Of a stretch of 64,000 nucleotides of DNA, positions 1 to 9,196 are shown piece by piece. Source of the DNA: Haliotispira sp965263485 (GTDB lineage Bacteria > Spirochaetota > Spirochaetia > SP-2023); assembly GCA_965263485.1 (NCBI GenBank), contig CBDHHO010000001.1, positions 620,001-684,000 on the forward strand, given 5' to 3'. A model generated the notes under the pieces. The model worked only from the letters and a program-made list of their open reading frames with translations, searched no databases and was not told where the DNA came from. Position 1 is the first letter of the stretch. Each line of letters starts with the position of its first letter. A program made the position numbers and the translations under genes.

Positions 1-477
1 CGCTTCCTGCAGGAGCTGCTGGTTGTAGTACAGGTTAAAGCCGAAGTACAGGAGCATCAGGCCGTAATTGTGTCCGTCTTTCTGCAGCACGCTTTGTCCG
101 GCCCATTGTCCGATAGGCAGGCCCGCTTTTTCTATATACGGATCCAGGTTTTCCAGAAAGCCTTGCTGCATAAATACTGGGAATTCAAAGGACGCCAGGT
201 GGACAATGTCGGGCGGGGAGCCGGCGGCAAACTGGGACAGCAGGGTTTCGGCGTAGCTGTCTCTGGCCAGATCGGTCACTTCGATGTTCATGCCCCAGTG
301 TTCTTTTTCAAAATCGTCGATCAGGCCACCCCACCAGTTTACCAGATCTCCATCGATCAGTTGCCAGGTGGTGAAGCTGAGTTGGCCTACTTCCTGTCCT
401 TCTCCTTTTTCTTTGCAGGAGGCGATTATTGCCATCAGGAGTACGGGGAACAGGATCCGAAAAAATTTGTTTGGCAT
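1..477 (-). CDS. ABC sugar transporter substrate-binding lipoprotein, 3' end outside the window
   Basis: Reading back from an ATG at 475-477 gives a basic N-terminus, a hydrophobic stretch and a lipobox-like IIASC, so this is probably an exported lipoprotein. The mature part (SFTTWQLIDGDLVNWW..., then FAAGSPPDIVHLAS and GFLENLDPYIEKAGL) matches the N-terminal lobe of family 1 extracellular solute-binding proteins that feed sugar ABC importers. A GGAGG sequence lies at 486-490, well placed for this start. The reading frame runs off the window at base 1, so about 159 codons are seen of a family usually over 400 residues long. The substrate cannot be told, and no permease gene is visible. Confidence 0.85.
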   Translation of the reverse strand, partial: MPNKFFRILFPVLLMAIIASCKEKGEGQEVGQLSFTTWQLIDGDLVNWWGGLIDDFEKEHWGMNIEVTDLARDSYAETLLSQFAAGSPPDIVHLASFEFPVFMQQGFLENLDPYIEKAGLPIGQWAGQSVLQKDGHNYGLMLLYFGFNLYYNQQLLQEA

Positions 478-607
478 GGACTTCGCCTCCGTTGCCCTTT
501 GCAAAAGTGCTATTATAGCATATTTATAAATACTAACACAGGTGTGGGCTGTTGTCAAGTGAATTTTTCTGAGGGGGGGCGTGCGATATATAGGGTGCTT
601 TCGTGAA

Positions 608-1075
608 TCAGAACGGAAGCTTGGGCAGTGAAGGCTTGGAGATCTTTTCAATCTCGGTCAGCAGTTTCTCTGCGGCCTGTTCCGCGGCATTCTTTTGCTG
701 CTCGGCCAGTTCTTTTTTGATGCGGCTCTCCACTGCCAAGGCCGAACTGAAATTGCTCCAGCCCTCCGCCCGGCTCTTTTCGCTGAGGAGGGCCTGCTGA
801 TATTCCTTCAGCTGCTCCAATTCGCCCCGGAACGGGGCGAGATCGGCATTCAACTCGGAGTTTAGGCGCAGCTCAAGCTCCTTCAAAGCTGCCTGGATCG
901 CCGCCTGCTGGAGACGCTGCAGCTCCCGGCTGAAGATGTGTTCCACATTGCTGTCGATGTGCAGGCCGTCCAGCTGCCCGTCTTCGTCCAGGAGGAACCC
1001 CGCTTCCAGCTCCAAGTCGTTGTTTTCCAGAACAGAGATGAGGGTACTCTGCAGGAGGCCTGTGCCGGAGCCAGG
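608..1075 (-). pseudogene. C-terminal remnant of a TIGR03545-like protein
   Basis: About 155 residues remain, ending in a long charged helical coiled coil (ELQRLQQAAIQAALKELELR... EKISKPSLPKLPF). The composition recalls the tail of the TIGR03545 family found in spirochaetes and other Gram-negatives, a large envelope protein of unknown function; that match is from memory and tentative. The upstream part is lost: at about 1069-1075 the frame runs into a MITE-like repeat (GAGCCAGGCCCGACCTTCC). The open frame up to 1117 is therefore partly repeat-derived. This is a 5'-truncated gene with no plausible native start. Confidence 0.5.
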
Positions 1076-1212
1076 CCCGACCTTCCGCAAAGAGAGGAAG
1101 CAGGTCGTTTGCCACAAACCCTGCCGTAAGGCAGAACCTTTGCTCCGTGGAAAAGATCAAGTCTGGCGCGAAATTGGAATTTTTAGAGGTCCCTAATTAG
1201 AGGTCCCTAAAA
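1069..1212. repeat. MITE-like repeat, right-hand part plus a duplicated end
   Basis: The segment carries the core phrase GCCAGGCCCGACCTTCC, then a right arm ending GAATTTTTAGAGGTCCC at about 1194, followed at once by a second partial end (TTAGAGGTCCC). The left terminus is missing. It forms the truncated border of the pseudogene at 608-1075. Confidence 0.75.
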
Positions 1213-1260
1213 TGGGATTTTCTTGCTGGCGCAAGCGGGCATATCCTGCCTCTCAGTCCA

Positions 1261-1767
1261 TCAATACTCCATGATATCCGCACAGCGATACCACAATTCT
1301 ACCCCGGCGGCTGCAAACATCTCTTCGCTTTCCTTGCCGCGATGATAACGTTTGCCTGCCATTACCCGCCGAATGCCAATATTGATAATCATCATGGCGC
1401 AGCTGCGACACGGTGTCATGCTGCAGTATAAAGTGGCACGATCCAGTGCCACACCGAACTTGGCTGCCTGACAAATTGCATTCTGCTCGGCATGCACCGT
1501 GCGCACACAATGAGAACTGAAGCTGCCGTCCTCGTGCCGCACCTCACGCAGCAAGTGCCCCACCTCATCACAGTGAGGCAAGCCTGCCGGAGCTCCGACA
1601 TAGCCCGTAGCCAGAATCTGCTTGTCCTTGACGATCACACAACCGCTGCGGCCCCGGTCGCAGGTGGCACGCCGGGCGATGGCCTCACAGACCTCAAAAA
1701 AATAGTCATCCCAGCTGGGCCGCTCCATCCTTCCGATCCGTGAATCCGGAGACTCTGCTTGCTGCAT
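1261..1767 (-). CDS. dCMP/cytidine deaminase family protein
   Basis: This is a 168-residue zinc-dependent deaminase of the ComEB/dCMP deaminase group, which would convert dCMP to dUMP for thymidylate synthesis in the cytoplasm. The zinc site is complete: the HAE of TVHAEQNAI (zinc His and catalytic Glu) and PCRSC supply the His and two Cys ligands. TGYVGAPAGLPHCDEVGH is the substrate-binding region typical of dCMP deaminases. Translation may start at 1767, or at 1728 (MERPSWDDYFF), which lies closer to the conserved start of the family. It is followed by two MCP genes on the same strand. The length is normal for the family. Confidence 0.9.
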   Translation of the reverse strand: MQQAESPDSRIGRMERPSWDDYFFEVCEAIARRATCDRGRSGCVIVKDKQILATGYVGAPAGLPHCDEVGHLLREVRHEDGSFSSHCVRTVHAEQNAICQAAKFGVALDRATLYCSMTPCRSCAMMIINIGIRRVMAGKRYHRGKESEEMFAAAGVELWYRCADIMEY

Positions 1768-1784
1768 ATTGAGAGATCCCCGGT

Positions 1785-3896
1785 TTAATCCAGCTTAAAG
1801 CGATTAATCTTCTCGTTGATTGAATGGACCCGTTCAATATTCATTGCCACTTGATTGTTCAGTCTCTCAAACAAAGAAATCACCTCTTCACTCATGCCGG
1901 ATTGCTTTTGACTCGAACTGCAGATGGTTTGAATTTCCTGTTCCAGAATCATCGTGGTCTCAGCCAGTTCATCCAGAACCCCAAGTTGTTGCCGGGTAGA
2001 ACTCAAGATTTCTTCGGTGGTGGAAAGCAGTTCCTCAACTTCGGTGGCAATGGTGACAGACTGATTGTTTTGCTCATCAATCGAATTGTAAATCTGGTGG
2101 AACAAAGTCGCCGAAGTCTGGGTACTATTGGCGATTAACTGGAATGAACGATTGACATGGCGCGAAAGCAACACACCGATTTCGACCTTGCGCAGCATTT
2201 CTTCGATTTGAATCCGGATCGCCTTGCTCTGCGAGCCCGAATCATCCGACAAATTGCGTACCGACTGGGCTACCACCGAAAAACCCAAGCCGTGATTGCC
2301 CGCATGCGCCGATTCAATCGAAGCGCTCATTGCCAACAACCCGGTCTGCCCGGAAATTTTTTCAATCGAACCGACAATATCCCGAATGCCGTAAGAAGTC
2401 TGGGAGATTTCTTCCATTACTAAATGGGCATTACTGACCACCTTCAGCCCATCGCTCGCCGAATTATTGAGAGTTTCAAATAATTTTGCGACGTTCTTAC
2501 TCGATTGTTCCATTTCTACGATTGCGGACTTGATGCCATTGACCGTTGCCTTGGTACTCTCCAACTGCCGTTTTTGCATGCTGACTTCGTTTTCGATCGC
2601 CTTGATAATCTCGCGCAAATCGTTGAAATCTTCGCGAATGCTGCGGATGGATTGTAATTGTAAATCTGCCTTCAGATCAATGGAAGCAAAACTATGGATG
2701 ATGTTGTAGACTTCATTAGTGCCATCGGCAGTATCTGTGATAGATATCTCTGAAGTGGTTGAAAGTTCCATTACTGAAGATACCAGATTCATGATAATCT
2801 TTTGAATATGACCAAATAATAAATTTAGATAACCCGTCATATATCCCAAGGCATCAAATCGTAGCAACGGAACAATTTGCTTCAAACTAGTCATTCCATG
2901 TAAAACTCCTCTCAGATAATTTGACAAATAATAGATCATACGATTGATTAGATAAATGCTGCGAAAATAATACATCATAAAAATAAACAGAATATAAAAT
3001 ATCAGAATATAAAAACTAATGTTATTGTTTAATACACCACGAAATACTGTAATACTCTCGCCATCGTACAGATTGTTATAGGGATCTACTCCCATCAGCA
3101 AAATGGCCTGTTGAGAAAGTTCACGTTTCATTATATTTCCTATTAGAAAATTATCCAACGGAATTTCGCTTTTTTGCAGTAAATTAGAAATATGAAAAAA
3201 ATATTTTGTGACAGATTCTCCATGAAAAGTAGCTAAATTATCAATATAAATCGATAGAAGGATGCAGAAAACACCCATTCCTATGCCGGTAGTCAATGAG
3301 TCATAATTCATGTTGAGAGGCCTGTACTTTCCCATCAGGGCAATTCTAAATTTGTTGACTACGTTTCCGATAAATCGAGTGACCGATAAATGAAACAAAC
3401 GAAACGATAGAACCCCCAATACAAAGGTTATAAGGAAAGTATTTAGACGAATTATCCAATAGGAAGCACTGACCATGATTGGGGTACTGATCCAGTCAGT
3501 GGTCGTGGCAAGTGAGTACAGAAAGGCATAGCTCAAAAATATATACGGCAAAAACTTTTGTCTTTTATACAGACAACCCAATAAGGGATTGGTGTCTTCG
3601 GGAACCCAATTCCCATTGATATGTTTGTCTTGGTTGAGACGAAAAATTATTTGTTCCGGAAGATCTGTTGAAAAGTAAATTATAATACTGTGAAATATTC
3701 CTATCAGTATTCCGATTACCAAATTATAACGTATAAAATTGTATAAAAAAATTCCGAAGTTATTACTCCCCCAGATTCCAAGCATGACAAAATACTTTGT
3801 CATCCCATGAGTAAACAAATATCCGATAATGATAATCCAGAAAAATAATATCAAATCAAAGGTAAATTTGCGATTAAACAAGCCTACACGAGGCAT
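1785..3896 (-). CDS. methyl-accepting chemotaxis protein (first of two)
   Basis: This is a chemoreceptor that would signal to CheA/CheW. About six hydrophobic segments fill the first 330 residues, including a multi-span membrane module rather than a single periplasmic sensor loop, followed by a linker and a long coiled-coil cytoplasmic domain. The signalling tip is recognisable near residues 515-560 (GQTGLLAMSASIESAHAG, GFSVVAQSVRNLSDDS). It has diverged from the usual NLLALNAAIEAARAG consensus. An upstream ATG at 3932 is open, but the ATG at 3896 has a well-spaced AGAAGGG and begins MPRVGLFNRK, so it is preferred. It lies about 80 bp downstream of a second receptor with the same layout, so the two are probably a tandem duplication. 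The N-terminal half is AT-richer than the tip. Confidence 0.9.
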   Translation of the reverse strand: MPRVGLFNRKFTFDLILFFWIIIIGYLFTHGMTKYFVMLGIWGSNNFGIFLYNFIRYNLVIGILIGIFHSIIIYFSTDLPEQIIFRLNQDKHINGNWVPEDTNPLLGCLYKRQKFLPYIFLSYAFLYSLATTTDWISTPIMVSASYWIIRLNTFLITFVLGVLSFRLFHLSVTRFIGNVVNKFRIALMGKYRPLNMNYDSLTTGIGMGVFCILLSIYIDNLATFHGESVTKYFFHISNLLQKSEIPLDNFLIGNIMKRELSQQAILLMGVDPYNNLYDGESITVFRGVLNNNISFYILIFYILFIFMMYYFRSIYLINRMIYYLSNYLRGVLHGMTSLKQIVPLLRFDALGYMTGYLNLLFGHIQKIIMNLVSSVMELSTTSEISITDTADGTNEVYNIIHSFASIDLKADLQLQSIRSIREDFNDLREIIKAIENEVSMQKRQLESTKATVNGIKSAIVEMEQSSKNVAKLFETLNNSASDGLKVVSNAHLVMEEISQTSYGIRDIVGSIEKISGQTGLLAMSASIESAHAGNHGLGFSVVAQSVRNLSDDSGSQSKAIRIQIEEMLRKVEIGVLLSRHVNRSFQLIANSTQTSATLFHQIYNSIDEQNNQSVTIATEVEELLSTTEEILSSTRQQLGVLDELAETTMILEQEIQTICSSSQKQSGMSEEVISLFERLNNQVAMNIERVHSINEKINRFKLD

Positions 3897-3978
3897 TTTG
3901 TTCGATCCCTTCTGTTTCATGGTCCGCCCCACATTTGCTCCATTGTCTGCTCCACCACTTAGCGGCCTAAGGGCACCT

Positions 3979-6123
3979 CTAATTTCCCTGCAGGGCCCTG
4001 GCGTTGTCGATTGTCACTACATCTTGCAGCATCTTTCGGCCCACAGCTTCATTGCGTTGAATCGCTTTTTCGATGGCTTCCACACGATGTGAGATAGTGG
4101 CAATCGAGTTGGAAGCATTTTTACTCAGTGTCATAATCGATTCGCTGATCTGCAAGAAAACCGACATTGCGCTGATGATTTCTTTGCTCTTATGAATCTG
4201 TTGATCAGTGAGGTTGCGAATTTGGGAACTGCGACTCACGGAAGATTCAATCAGTTGGACAATATCACGTGATCCTTGATGTTGCTCCTTCATGGCATCA
4301 ATAATATTTTTGACAAACACATTATTTTGCTCGATCGAATCAGCTATTTCATTCAAAATACCCGTAGTATTTTGTGAAATTCCCAAACCAGATTCAATAC
4401 CCGAGATCAGACTTTCGATTTGCTCGCGAATGGCACGACTCTGTGCCGTGGCCCTCTCCGACAAGCTGCGCACTTCCTGGGCCAGCACGGCAAAACCGCT
4501 GCCATAGTCTCCGGCATGTGCAGCTTCGATTGCCGCATTCATCGAGAGCAAACTGGTCTGTGCCGCGATTTTGGTAATCGCTCCGACAATATTTTCAATT
4601 GCCTCAGAGGCTTCCGCAATCTCCCGCATTCCGATGATTGAGCTCTGGACCGCTTCTTCGCCGCGCTCTACCGAGAAGGCCAATACTCCGGCTTCCCGGT
4701 TGGCCTTCTCGGTAATCTGTTTGACGTTATCCACCAACGAAGCAAAGGTGTTGACCTGGTGGGCGATGACATCAACATATTTGCGTTGGTTATTGAGCAG
4801 GCTGTTTACCTTGAAGGAAATGTCCTGCATGCTGCTGAGCCCCCCATCCATCACCTGATGGTGCTCTTCTTCTTCGCGGACGACACTGGAGTTGATCTTG
4901 ACAATAATATTTTCTTCTAAGTCTTTGACGATGCTGCGCAGTGTGGCCACGCTGGTAGTCTGGAGGTCCAGCGATTCGACCAGCTTATTCGCCTCTTTCT
5001 GTACATCCTGTGAAATTTTCTGACTGGTCATGGTCAGCAGGTTGAGGTAGCCGACAAAGTAACCGATCTCATCAAAGGTCAGCACGGGCAGATTCTCGGC
5101 AAAACTTTCCTCCCCATGCAGCAGCCTCCGCACCCGGCCAAAAATATTGTTGACTCGCATCTTGAATTGCCGTGCCAGTAGGTAGACATTGAGCCAGCTG
5201 AATGAAGTCAGTAGCAGCAACAGGATGCCGATGCACAACGCAGAAAGTGAATTGAGGTGGCTGAGGTTGTCAGCTGAGGGATCCGGGCTGCTCTCGGCAT
5301 AGTTCAGGCGTTTGGCAAAATCAATGTTATCCCAGAACAGAACCAATGACAGCGGGTATTCAAAAGCCACTTCTTCATAGATGCTTTGCACCGCCTGCTC
5401 AATATTGGCGAAGGCTTCCGGGTCCGACATGCTGGTTGAAATTGCCGAGATGATCCGGGAATTGATTTCGCGTTTCAGATCAAAGAACAGGTGCCCCATC
5501 AGCAACACGAAGATACAGGCGGTTAGAGTACTGATGGCCATTTTCGACAGCGCACTCATGACCGAACGTGAATTGCCCTGCAACGGCAGCTGAAAGGACC
5601 GCCGCACCGGTTCAAAGAGGAGCTGGGAACTGCTTGAGTACAGCATTCCGGCCATCAGGCCAAAACAGATATTAATCAGGATGAGATTGAGCTTGCTGAT
5701 TTCCAGCGAGCGCAAGGCAGCGGTGTCGCGGATGTCGATCAGCAACAAGTAGCATATCAAAGGTGTCAGGCCCAGCAGGCAGGCGCTGATTATTGATAGC
5801 AAGTGCATGTGGTGCAGACCCTGCCGTTTCTGTTCGTTGTTCAGGCTGGAATCCGCGCCGACCAGCACTTTTTTGTATTCGTGAATGTGACGGTCGAGCA
5901 GGATATGACAAATAAACCCGACAACGAACAGGGCCAGCAAGAAAGAGATCAGAAAGGAAATCACTACGGTGGGCGTGACTCTCAGCAGCGATTTCTGCAC
6001 CGCTTGCAAGCCAAAGGTATAAGCAATCGGAACTTCAAACAGCAGCAGGGTCAGCACAGCGGTCCCCAAATACATGGCTGCGACCAGCGCGAGTTGCTTA
6101 ATTGTCACAACAAAGTTCCCCAT
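3979..6123 (-). CDS. methyl-accepting chemotaxis protein (second of two)
   Basis: This 714-residue chemoreceptor has hydrophobic segments at roughly residues 10-35, 50-75, 105-130, 145-165, 195-215 and 295-320, a short HAMP-like stretch (FKMRVNNIFGRVRRLL), and a long coiled coil. The tip reads AAQTSLLSMNAAIEAAHAG with GFAVLAQEVRSLSERA, close to the consensus and better conserved than in its downstream neighbour. The two receptors share length and plan. No strong ribosome-binding site is seen before the ATG at 6123. The ligand cannot be inferred. Confidence 0.92.
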   Translation of the reverse strand: MGNFVVTIKQLALVAAMYLGTAVLTLLLFEVPIAYTFGLQAVQKSLLRVTPTVVISFLISFLLALFVVGFICHILLDRHIHEYKKVLVGADSSLNNEQKRQGLHHMHLLSIISACLLGLTPLICYLLLIDIRDTAALRSLEISKLNLILINICFGLMAGMLYSSSSQLLFEPVRRSFQLPLQGNSRSVMSALSKMAISTLTACIFVLLMGHLFFDLKREINSRIISAISTSMSDPEAFANIEQAVQSIYEEVAFEYPLSLVLFWDNIDFAKRLNYAESSPDPSADNLSHLNSLSALCIGILLLLLTSFSWLNVYLLARQFKMRVNNIFGRVRRLLHGEESFAENLPVLTFDEIGYFVGYLNLLTMTSQKISQDVQKEANKLVESLDLQTTSVATLRSIVKDLEENIIVKINSSVVREEEEHHQVMDGGLSSMQDISFKVNSLLNNQRKYVDVIAHQVNTFASLVDNVKQITEKANREAGVLAFSVERGEEAVQSSIIGMREIAEASEAIENIVGAITKIAAQTSLLSMNAAIEAAHAGDYGSGFAVLAQEVRSLSERATAQSRAIREQIESLISGIESGLGISQNTTGILNEIADSIEQNNVFVKNIIDAMKEQHQGSRDIVQLIESSVSRSSQIRNLTDQQIHKSKEIISAMSVFLQISESIMTLSKNASNSIATISHRVEAIEKAIQRNEAVGRKMLQDVVTIDNARALQGN

Positions 6124-6311
6124 GTGGCTGTCTGGCAGACTGCCGGGGCCAGACTTGCTCAGCCGGATTTTCGAAATTTTCGCGACAGTGAGGCAAAGGG
6201 AAGCCGAAAGCGAATTTTCAGAGATGCCCTCAAGTCACTATTATGGAGAACTAATGCTTCATTGGCTATTCAGAAACCCGGCAAAATCTTCATTCCGGCC
6301 AAAGACGGAAC

Positions 6312-6779
6312 CTACTTCATCCGCACTTTGCGGTCCACATCGCGCTGAAGATCGCGGTCGCGGATGCTGTGACGCTTGTCGTACAGCTTTTTGCCCTTGC
6401 CCAAGGCGATTTCCAACTTCACCAGTGAGCCCTTGAAGTAGATTTTGGTCGGAATCAGCGAATACCCTCTCTCCCGCACCCGGCGGTGCAGTTGCTCAAT
6501 CTGTTTTTTGTGAACCAGCAACTTGCGCTTGCGCTCGGCAGGATGATTGAAATGGGAAGCAAAAACGTAAGGCGCAATATGCAGGTTGTGCAGCCAGAGC
6601 TCGCTGTCTATCACACTGCAGAAGCTGTCCCGGAAGGCGACCTGCCCGGCGCGCAGCGATTTGACTTCACTGCCCTTAAGCTCGATACCGCATTCCAAGC
6701 TGTCTTCTAGGTTGTATTCAAAGCGAGCCTTGCGGTTGTCCGCAATCAATCCCGCTGCCCCGGCCTTCTTCTTTGCCAT
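6312..6779 (-). CDS. smpB: SsrA-binding protein SmpB
   Basis: SmpB binds tmRNA and brings it to stalled ribosomes for trans-translation. The 155-residue product has the family's small beta-barrel core (ARFEYNLEDSLECGIELKGSEVKSLR, FRDSF, ELWLHNLHI, KRKLLVHKKQI, GYSLIPTKIYFK, KLEIALGKGKKLYDKR) and a basic C-terminal tail (RDVDRKVRMK) that enters the decoding centre. GGGAGAGG precedes the ATG at 6779. It is 28 bp downstream of the FGE-like gene on the same strand. No tmRNA gene was found in the window. Confidence 0.97.
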   Translation of the reverse strand: MAKKKAGAAGLIADNRKARFEYNLEDSLECGIELKGSEVKSLRAGQVAFRDSFCSVIDSELWLHNLHIAPYVFASHFNHPAERKRKLLVHKKQIEQLHRRVRERGYSLIPTKIYFKGSLVKLEIALGKGKKLYDKRHSIRDRDLQRDVDRKVRMK

Positions 6780-6807
6780 GCTTTCCGCCTCTCCCAGCCC
6801 ATTGGTT

Positions 6808-8757
6808 TTAGTACCCGGAGCGCCGGGCTACCAAGCGAAAGCCGGTGTAGGGACTACGCAGTCCGGCAAACTGGCCGCCTATTGTGCGGTAGTCGGCCAC
6901 TACCGGGAGTTCGTTGTCTTGGGCTAGGAATTCATTGGCCCAAAGGTCGCGCGAGCCTTCGGAGAGAGGTAGGGTGTTCAACCAGCTGCCACCCGCCACG
7001 ACCTTATAGCGCAAGTCGCTGCTCTCAGTCCCTTCAGCCAGAGCGGCAGGAGCCGTCCAGTCCAGCGGCAGGTAGTCGCTTGACAGCCACTCCCACAGAC
7101 TTCCGTCCAGCCCTTTGATGCCAAGTATCCCACTGGGTTGCACGCTGAAATCCGGGGGCCCCTGCGGAATGTTGAAGCTCAATTCAAAGGCCGAAGCACC
7201 CAATCCGAGCGTTTCGGCACCTGGTTTCTGATGCAGATAATTCAGAGTCCGTACCAGAGCCTGGCGTTCGGCCAGGCTCGGCAACGCCAGTTGCCAGCTT
7301 CCTTCTGTTTGCTCTGTCTGAACTGGCAACTGATGTTGCAGCCATCGGACGTAGGCCCGGGCCTCCTCCCAGGTGATTCCCCGTACCGGTTGCTCGCTCA
7401 GCAGGGCACTGGCGGCGATACCGGCTTCATCAGTCCCCCTAGGCCAGCCGTAAGGCAGTGCCCCTGGCTGCCGATCCTGCTTATACAGGACCAGGCCCGC
7501 AAAATCACTATATGCGCCCGTATGATTACTACGCAACGATGCATCGCGCTCTTCGCGCCACTTGCGCCCCGCCGGACTGAACCAGAAGCGTGCGAACTGA
7601 AGATTGCTGACCTCGGTCTGCTGAAGTGCAAAGTCCTGGCCGGGGATATTCATGAACAATGTATCGCCAAGACGCAGGGCCACCGTATTGCGAGCCGCAA
7701 TACCACCGGGAGGCGACTCTGTCTCCTTCCGGTGCCGATCGTTCTGCCGGGCCAGCTGCCTCAGCTGCTGTCCTAGTTTTGAGAGCTGACCCGCTCGCGG
7801 GGGCTGGTCGGACTGACCGCTGCTTTCTGTGTGCGCCCTGTCCCACGCCAGGGACAGGGCCGCAGCCCCCGGTTCCAGACGCTGCAAGCGCTTGACCGTA
7901 GTGCGGGCCAGTATTGACAGGGATCTGGGACCCAAAAGCTCAACGTTCTCTGAAAAAGAAATTTGATCGGTTTCCTCTTCAGCCGATAGAGCAGTTGGTA
8001 CAGCAGGCAGGGACAGTTGTGCGCTCAGACTATAGGCACTCAACAGGTCGCCCCACTGGTAGACACTGGTGGTCGCGCCCAGACCACGCTGCAAGTCTGC
8101 AGAACGGTAAGGAGCCGCGGCTGTTCCGCCACTGCTCTCGCTGTACAGAGCTGCTCGCAGGCCGTTCGACAAGACCCAGGGATACGGATGAGAGCTGTCA
8201 AACGCCAACTCTTTTTGTGCCTCCAGGCCCCGGTACAAATAGGCCCTCCAAGCTTCCTGCCACAGGTGGAAAGGTTCCCCGGTTTTGGTCTGTTCTATGC
8301 GTTTCATGCGGACTTCAAATGAATAGAGCCGAGGCCGCCAACGATTATTCCAGATATTGGCCCGGAATTCCCGCTCTACAGTCCACGCCTCCATTCCCGC
8401 TTTTTCGATGCGCAGAGCATGCGCCCCGGCCGGAATCCATACCGTGCTGGCAGACCAGTCCGGAGCAAACTGCAAGTTGCTGTAAAAATTTCCATCAAGG
8501 TAGAGGCTGGCCTCCCCGCTCAAGACATAGAAACGCAGCCGTACTTGCGGTGAGCGCAGCCCCGTATCCACAAATACAAAGTACAATATCAGCAAGACCG
8601 CCAAAATGTAGCAGGCCGGGAGGTACAAGCGCGGACTGACTTGCCCCAGTGCTCCCAAGCGCCAAGCCTGGAAGCGAAAAGGGCAAAACGGTTCCGGCTC
8701 TGAACGAGTGGCTGGTTTCGGTCTGGTGGATTGTTGTTCGGAAATTTTCTTGTTCAT
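6808..8757 (-). CDS. membrane-anchored protein with PEGA-like and FGE/sulfatase-modifying-factor-like domains
   Basis: The 649-residue protein has an N-terminal cytoplasmic stretch, one membrane segment near residues 45-63 (YLPACYILAVLLILYFVFV), a PEGA-like beta region (SGEASLYLDGNFYSNLQF, WIPAGAHALRIEKAGME), a variable middle, and a C-terminal formylglycine-generating-enzyme-type domain (LQQTEVSNLQFARFW, PVRGITWEEARAYVRWL, GLDGSLWEWLSSDY, VAGGSWLN, TGFRLVAR). In bacteria most such domains are not true sulfatase activators. No clear catalytic Cys pair is visible, so a binding or structural role is more likely. AAGGGA precedes the ATG. smpB follows directly. Confidence 0.82.
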   Translation of the reverse strand: MNKKISEQQSTRPKPATRSEPEPFCPFRFQAWRLGALGQVSPRLYLPACYILAVLLILYFVFVDTGLRSPQVRLRFYVLSGEASLYLDGNFYSNLQFAPDWSASTVWIPAGAHALRIEKAGMEAWTVEREFRANIWNNRWRPRLYSFEVRMKRIEQTKTGEPFHLWQEAWRAYLYRGLEAQKELAFDSSHPYPWVLSNGLRAALYSESSGGTAAAPYRSADLQRGLGATTSVYQWGDLLSAYSLSAQLSLPAVPTALSAEEETDQISFSENVELLGPRSLSILARTTVKRLQRLEPGAAALSLAWDRAHTESSGQSDQPPRAGQLSKLGQQLRQLARQNDRHRKETESPPGGIAARNTVALRLGDTLFMNIPGQDFALQQTEVSNLQFARFWFSPAGRKWREERDASLRSNHTGAYSDFAGLVLYKQDRQPGALPYGWPRGTDEAGIAASALLSEQPVRGITWEEARAYVRWLQHQLPVQTEQTEGSWQLALPSLAERQALVRTLNYLHQKPGAETLGLGASAFELSFNIPQGPPDFSVQPSGILGIKGLDGSLWEWLSSDYLPLDWTAPAALAEGTESSDLRYKVVAGGSWLNTLPLSEGSRDLWANEFLAQDNELPVVADYRTIGGQFAGLRSPYTGFRLVARRSGY

Positions 8758-8870
8758 GTTCCCTTAAAATTGCCACACACAAATATCATTGGTGGTCCAC
8801 AGGAGATTAGCGATATGTCACACTCTTTCGCCACTGGCCAAAATACCCCAAAATACCCCAAAATACCAAA

Positions 8871-9186
8871 GGGCACCTCTAAAAATGGTATCGCTTCGCG
8901 AGTATTATGCTATTACCCTACTTCGCCTCGGCAATAGCACTGCGTTTCGATTCTCCAATGCGAGCTGGCGCAGCATTGGAGAATAAGGGGAGGGCCGTGC
9001 GCAGCAAGACCCGACCATCCTCTCTGCGAGCTGGCGCAGCATTGGAGAATAAGGGGAGGGCCGTGCGCAGCAAGACCCGACCTTCCTTCTAAGCAAGGGC
9101 CTGCCACCTCTTCTGGCAAAGCTGTTCGGTTCAAAAGAGCGGGCAAGAACGCCCATCTAAAAAATGAAGGGAGCTTAAGGGCACCC
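8871..9186. repeat. MITE-like repeat, long form with a 66-bp tandem duplication
   Basis: The left terminus GGGCACCTCTAAAAAT is at 8871. The type-A left arm (GGTATCGCTTCGCGAG) follows, then a hairpin with loop CTTCG (about 8908-8938), then two tandem 66-bp core units starting at about 8960 and 9026. Each unit contains GCGAGCTGGCGCAGCAT and GGGGAGGGCCGTGCGCAGC. The right end is degenerate near 9160-9186. Just upstream, 8840-8870 holds a short AT-rich direct repeat (AAATACCCC three times). The repeat separates the solute-binding protein gene from the FGE-like gene. Confidence 0.85.
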
Positions 9187-9196
9187 CGGCAGCTTT

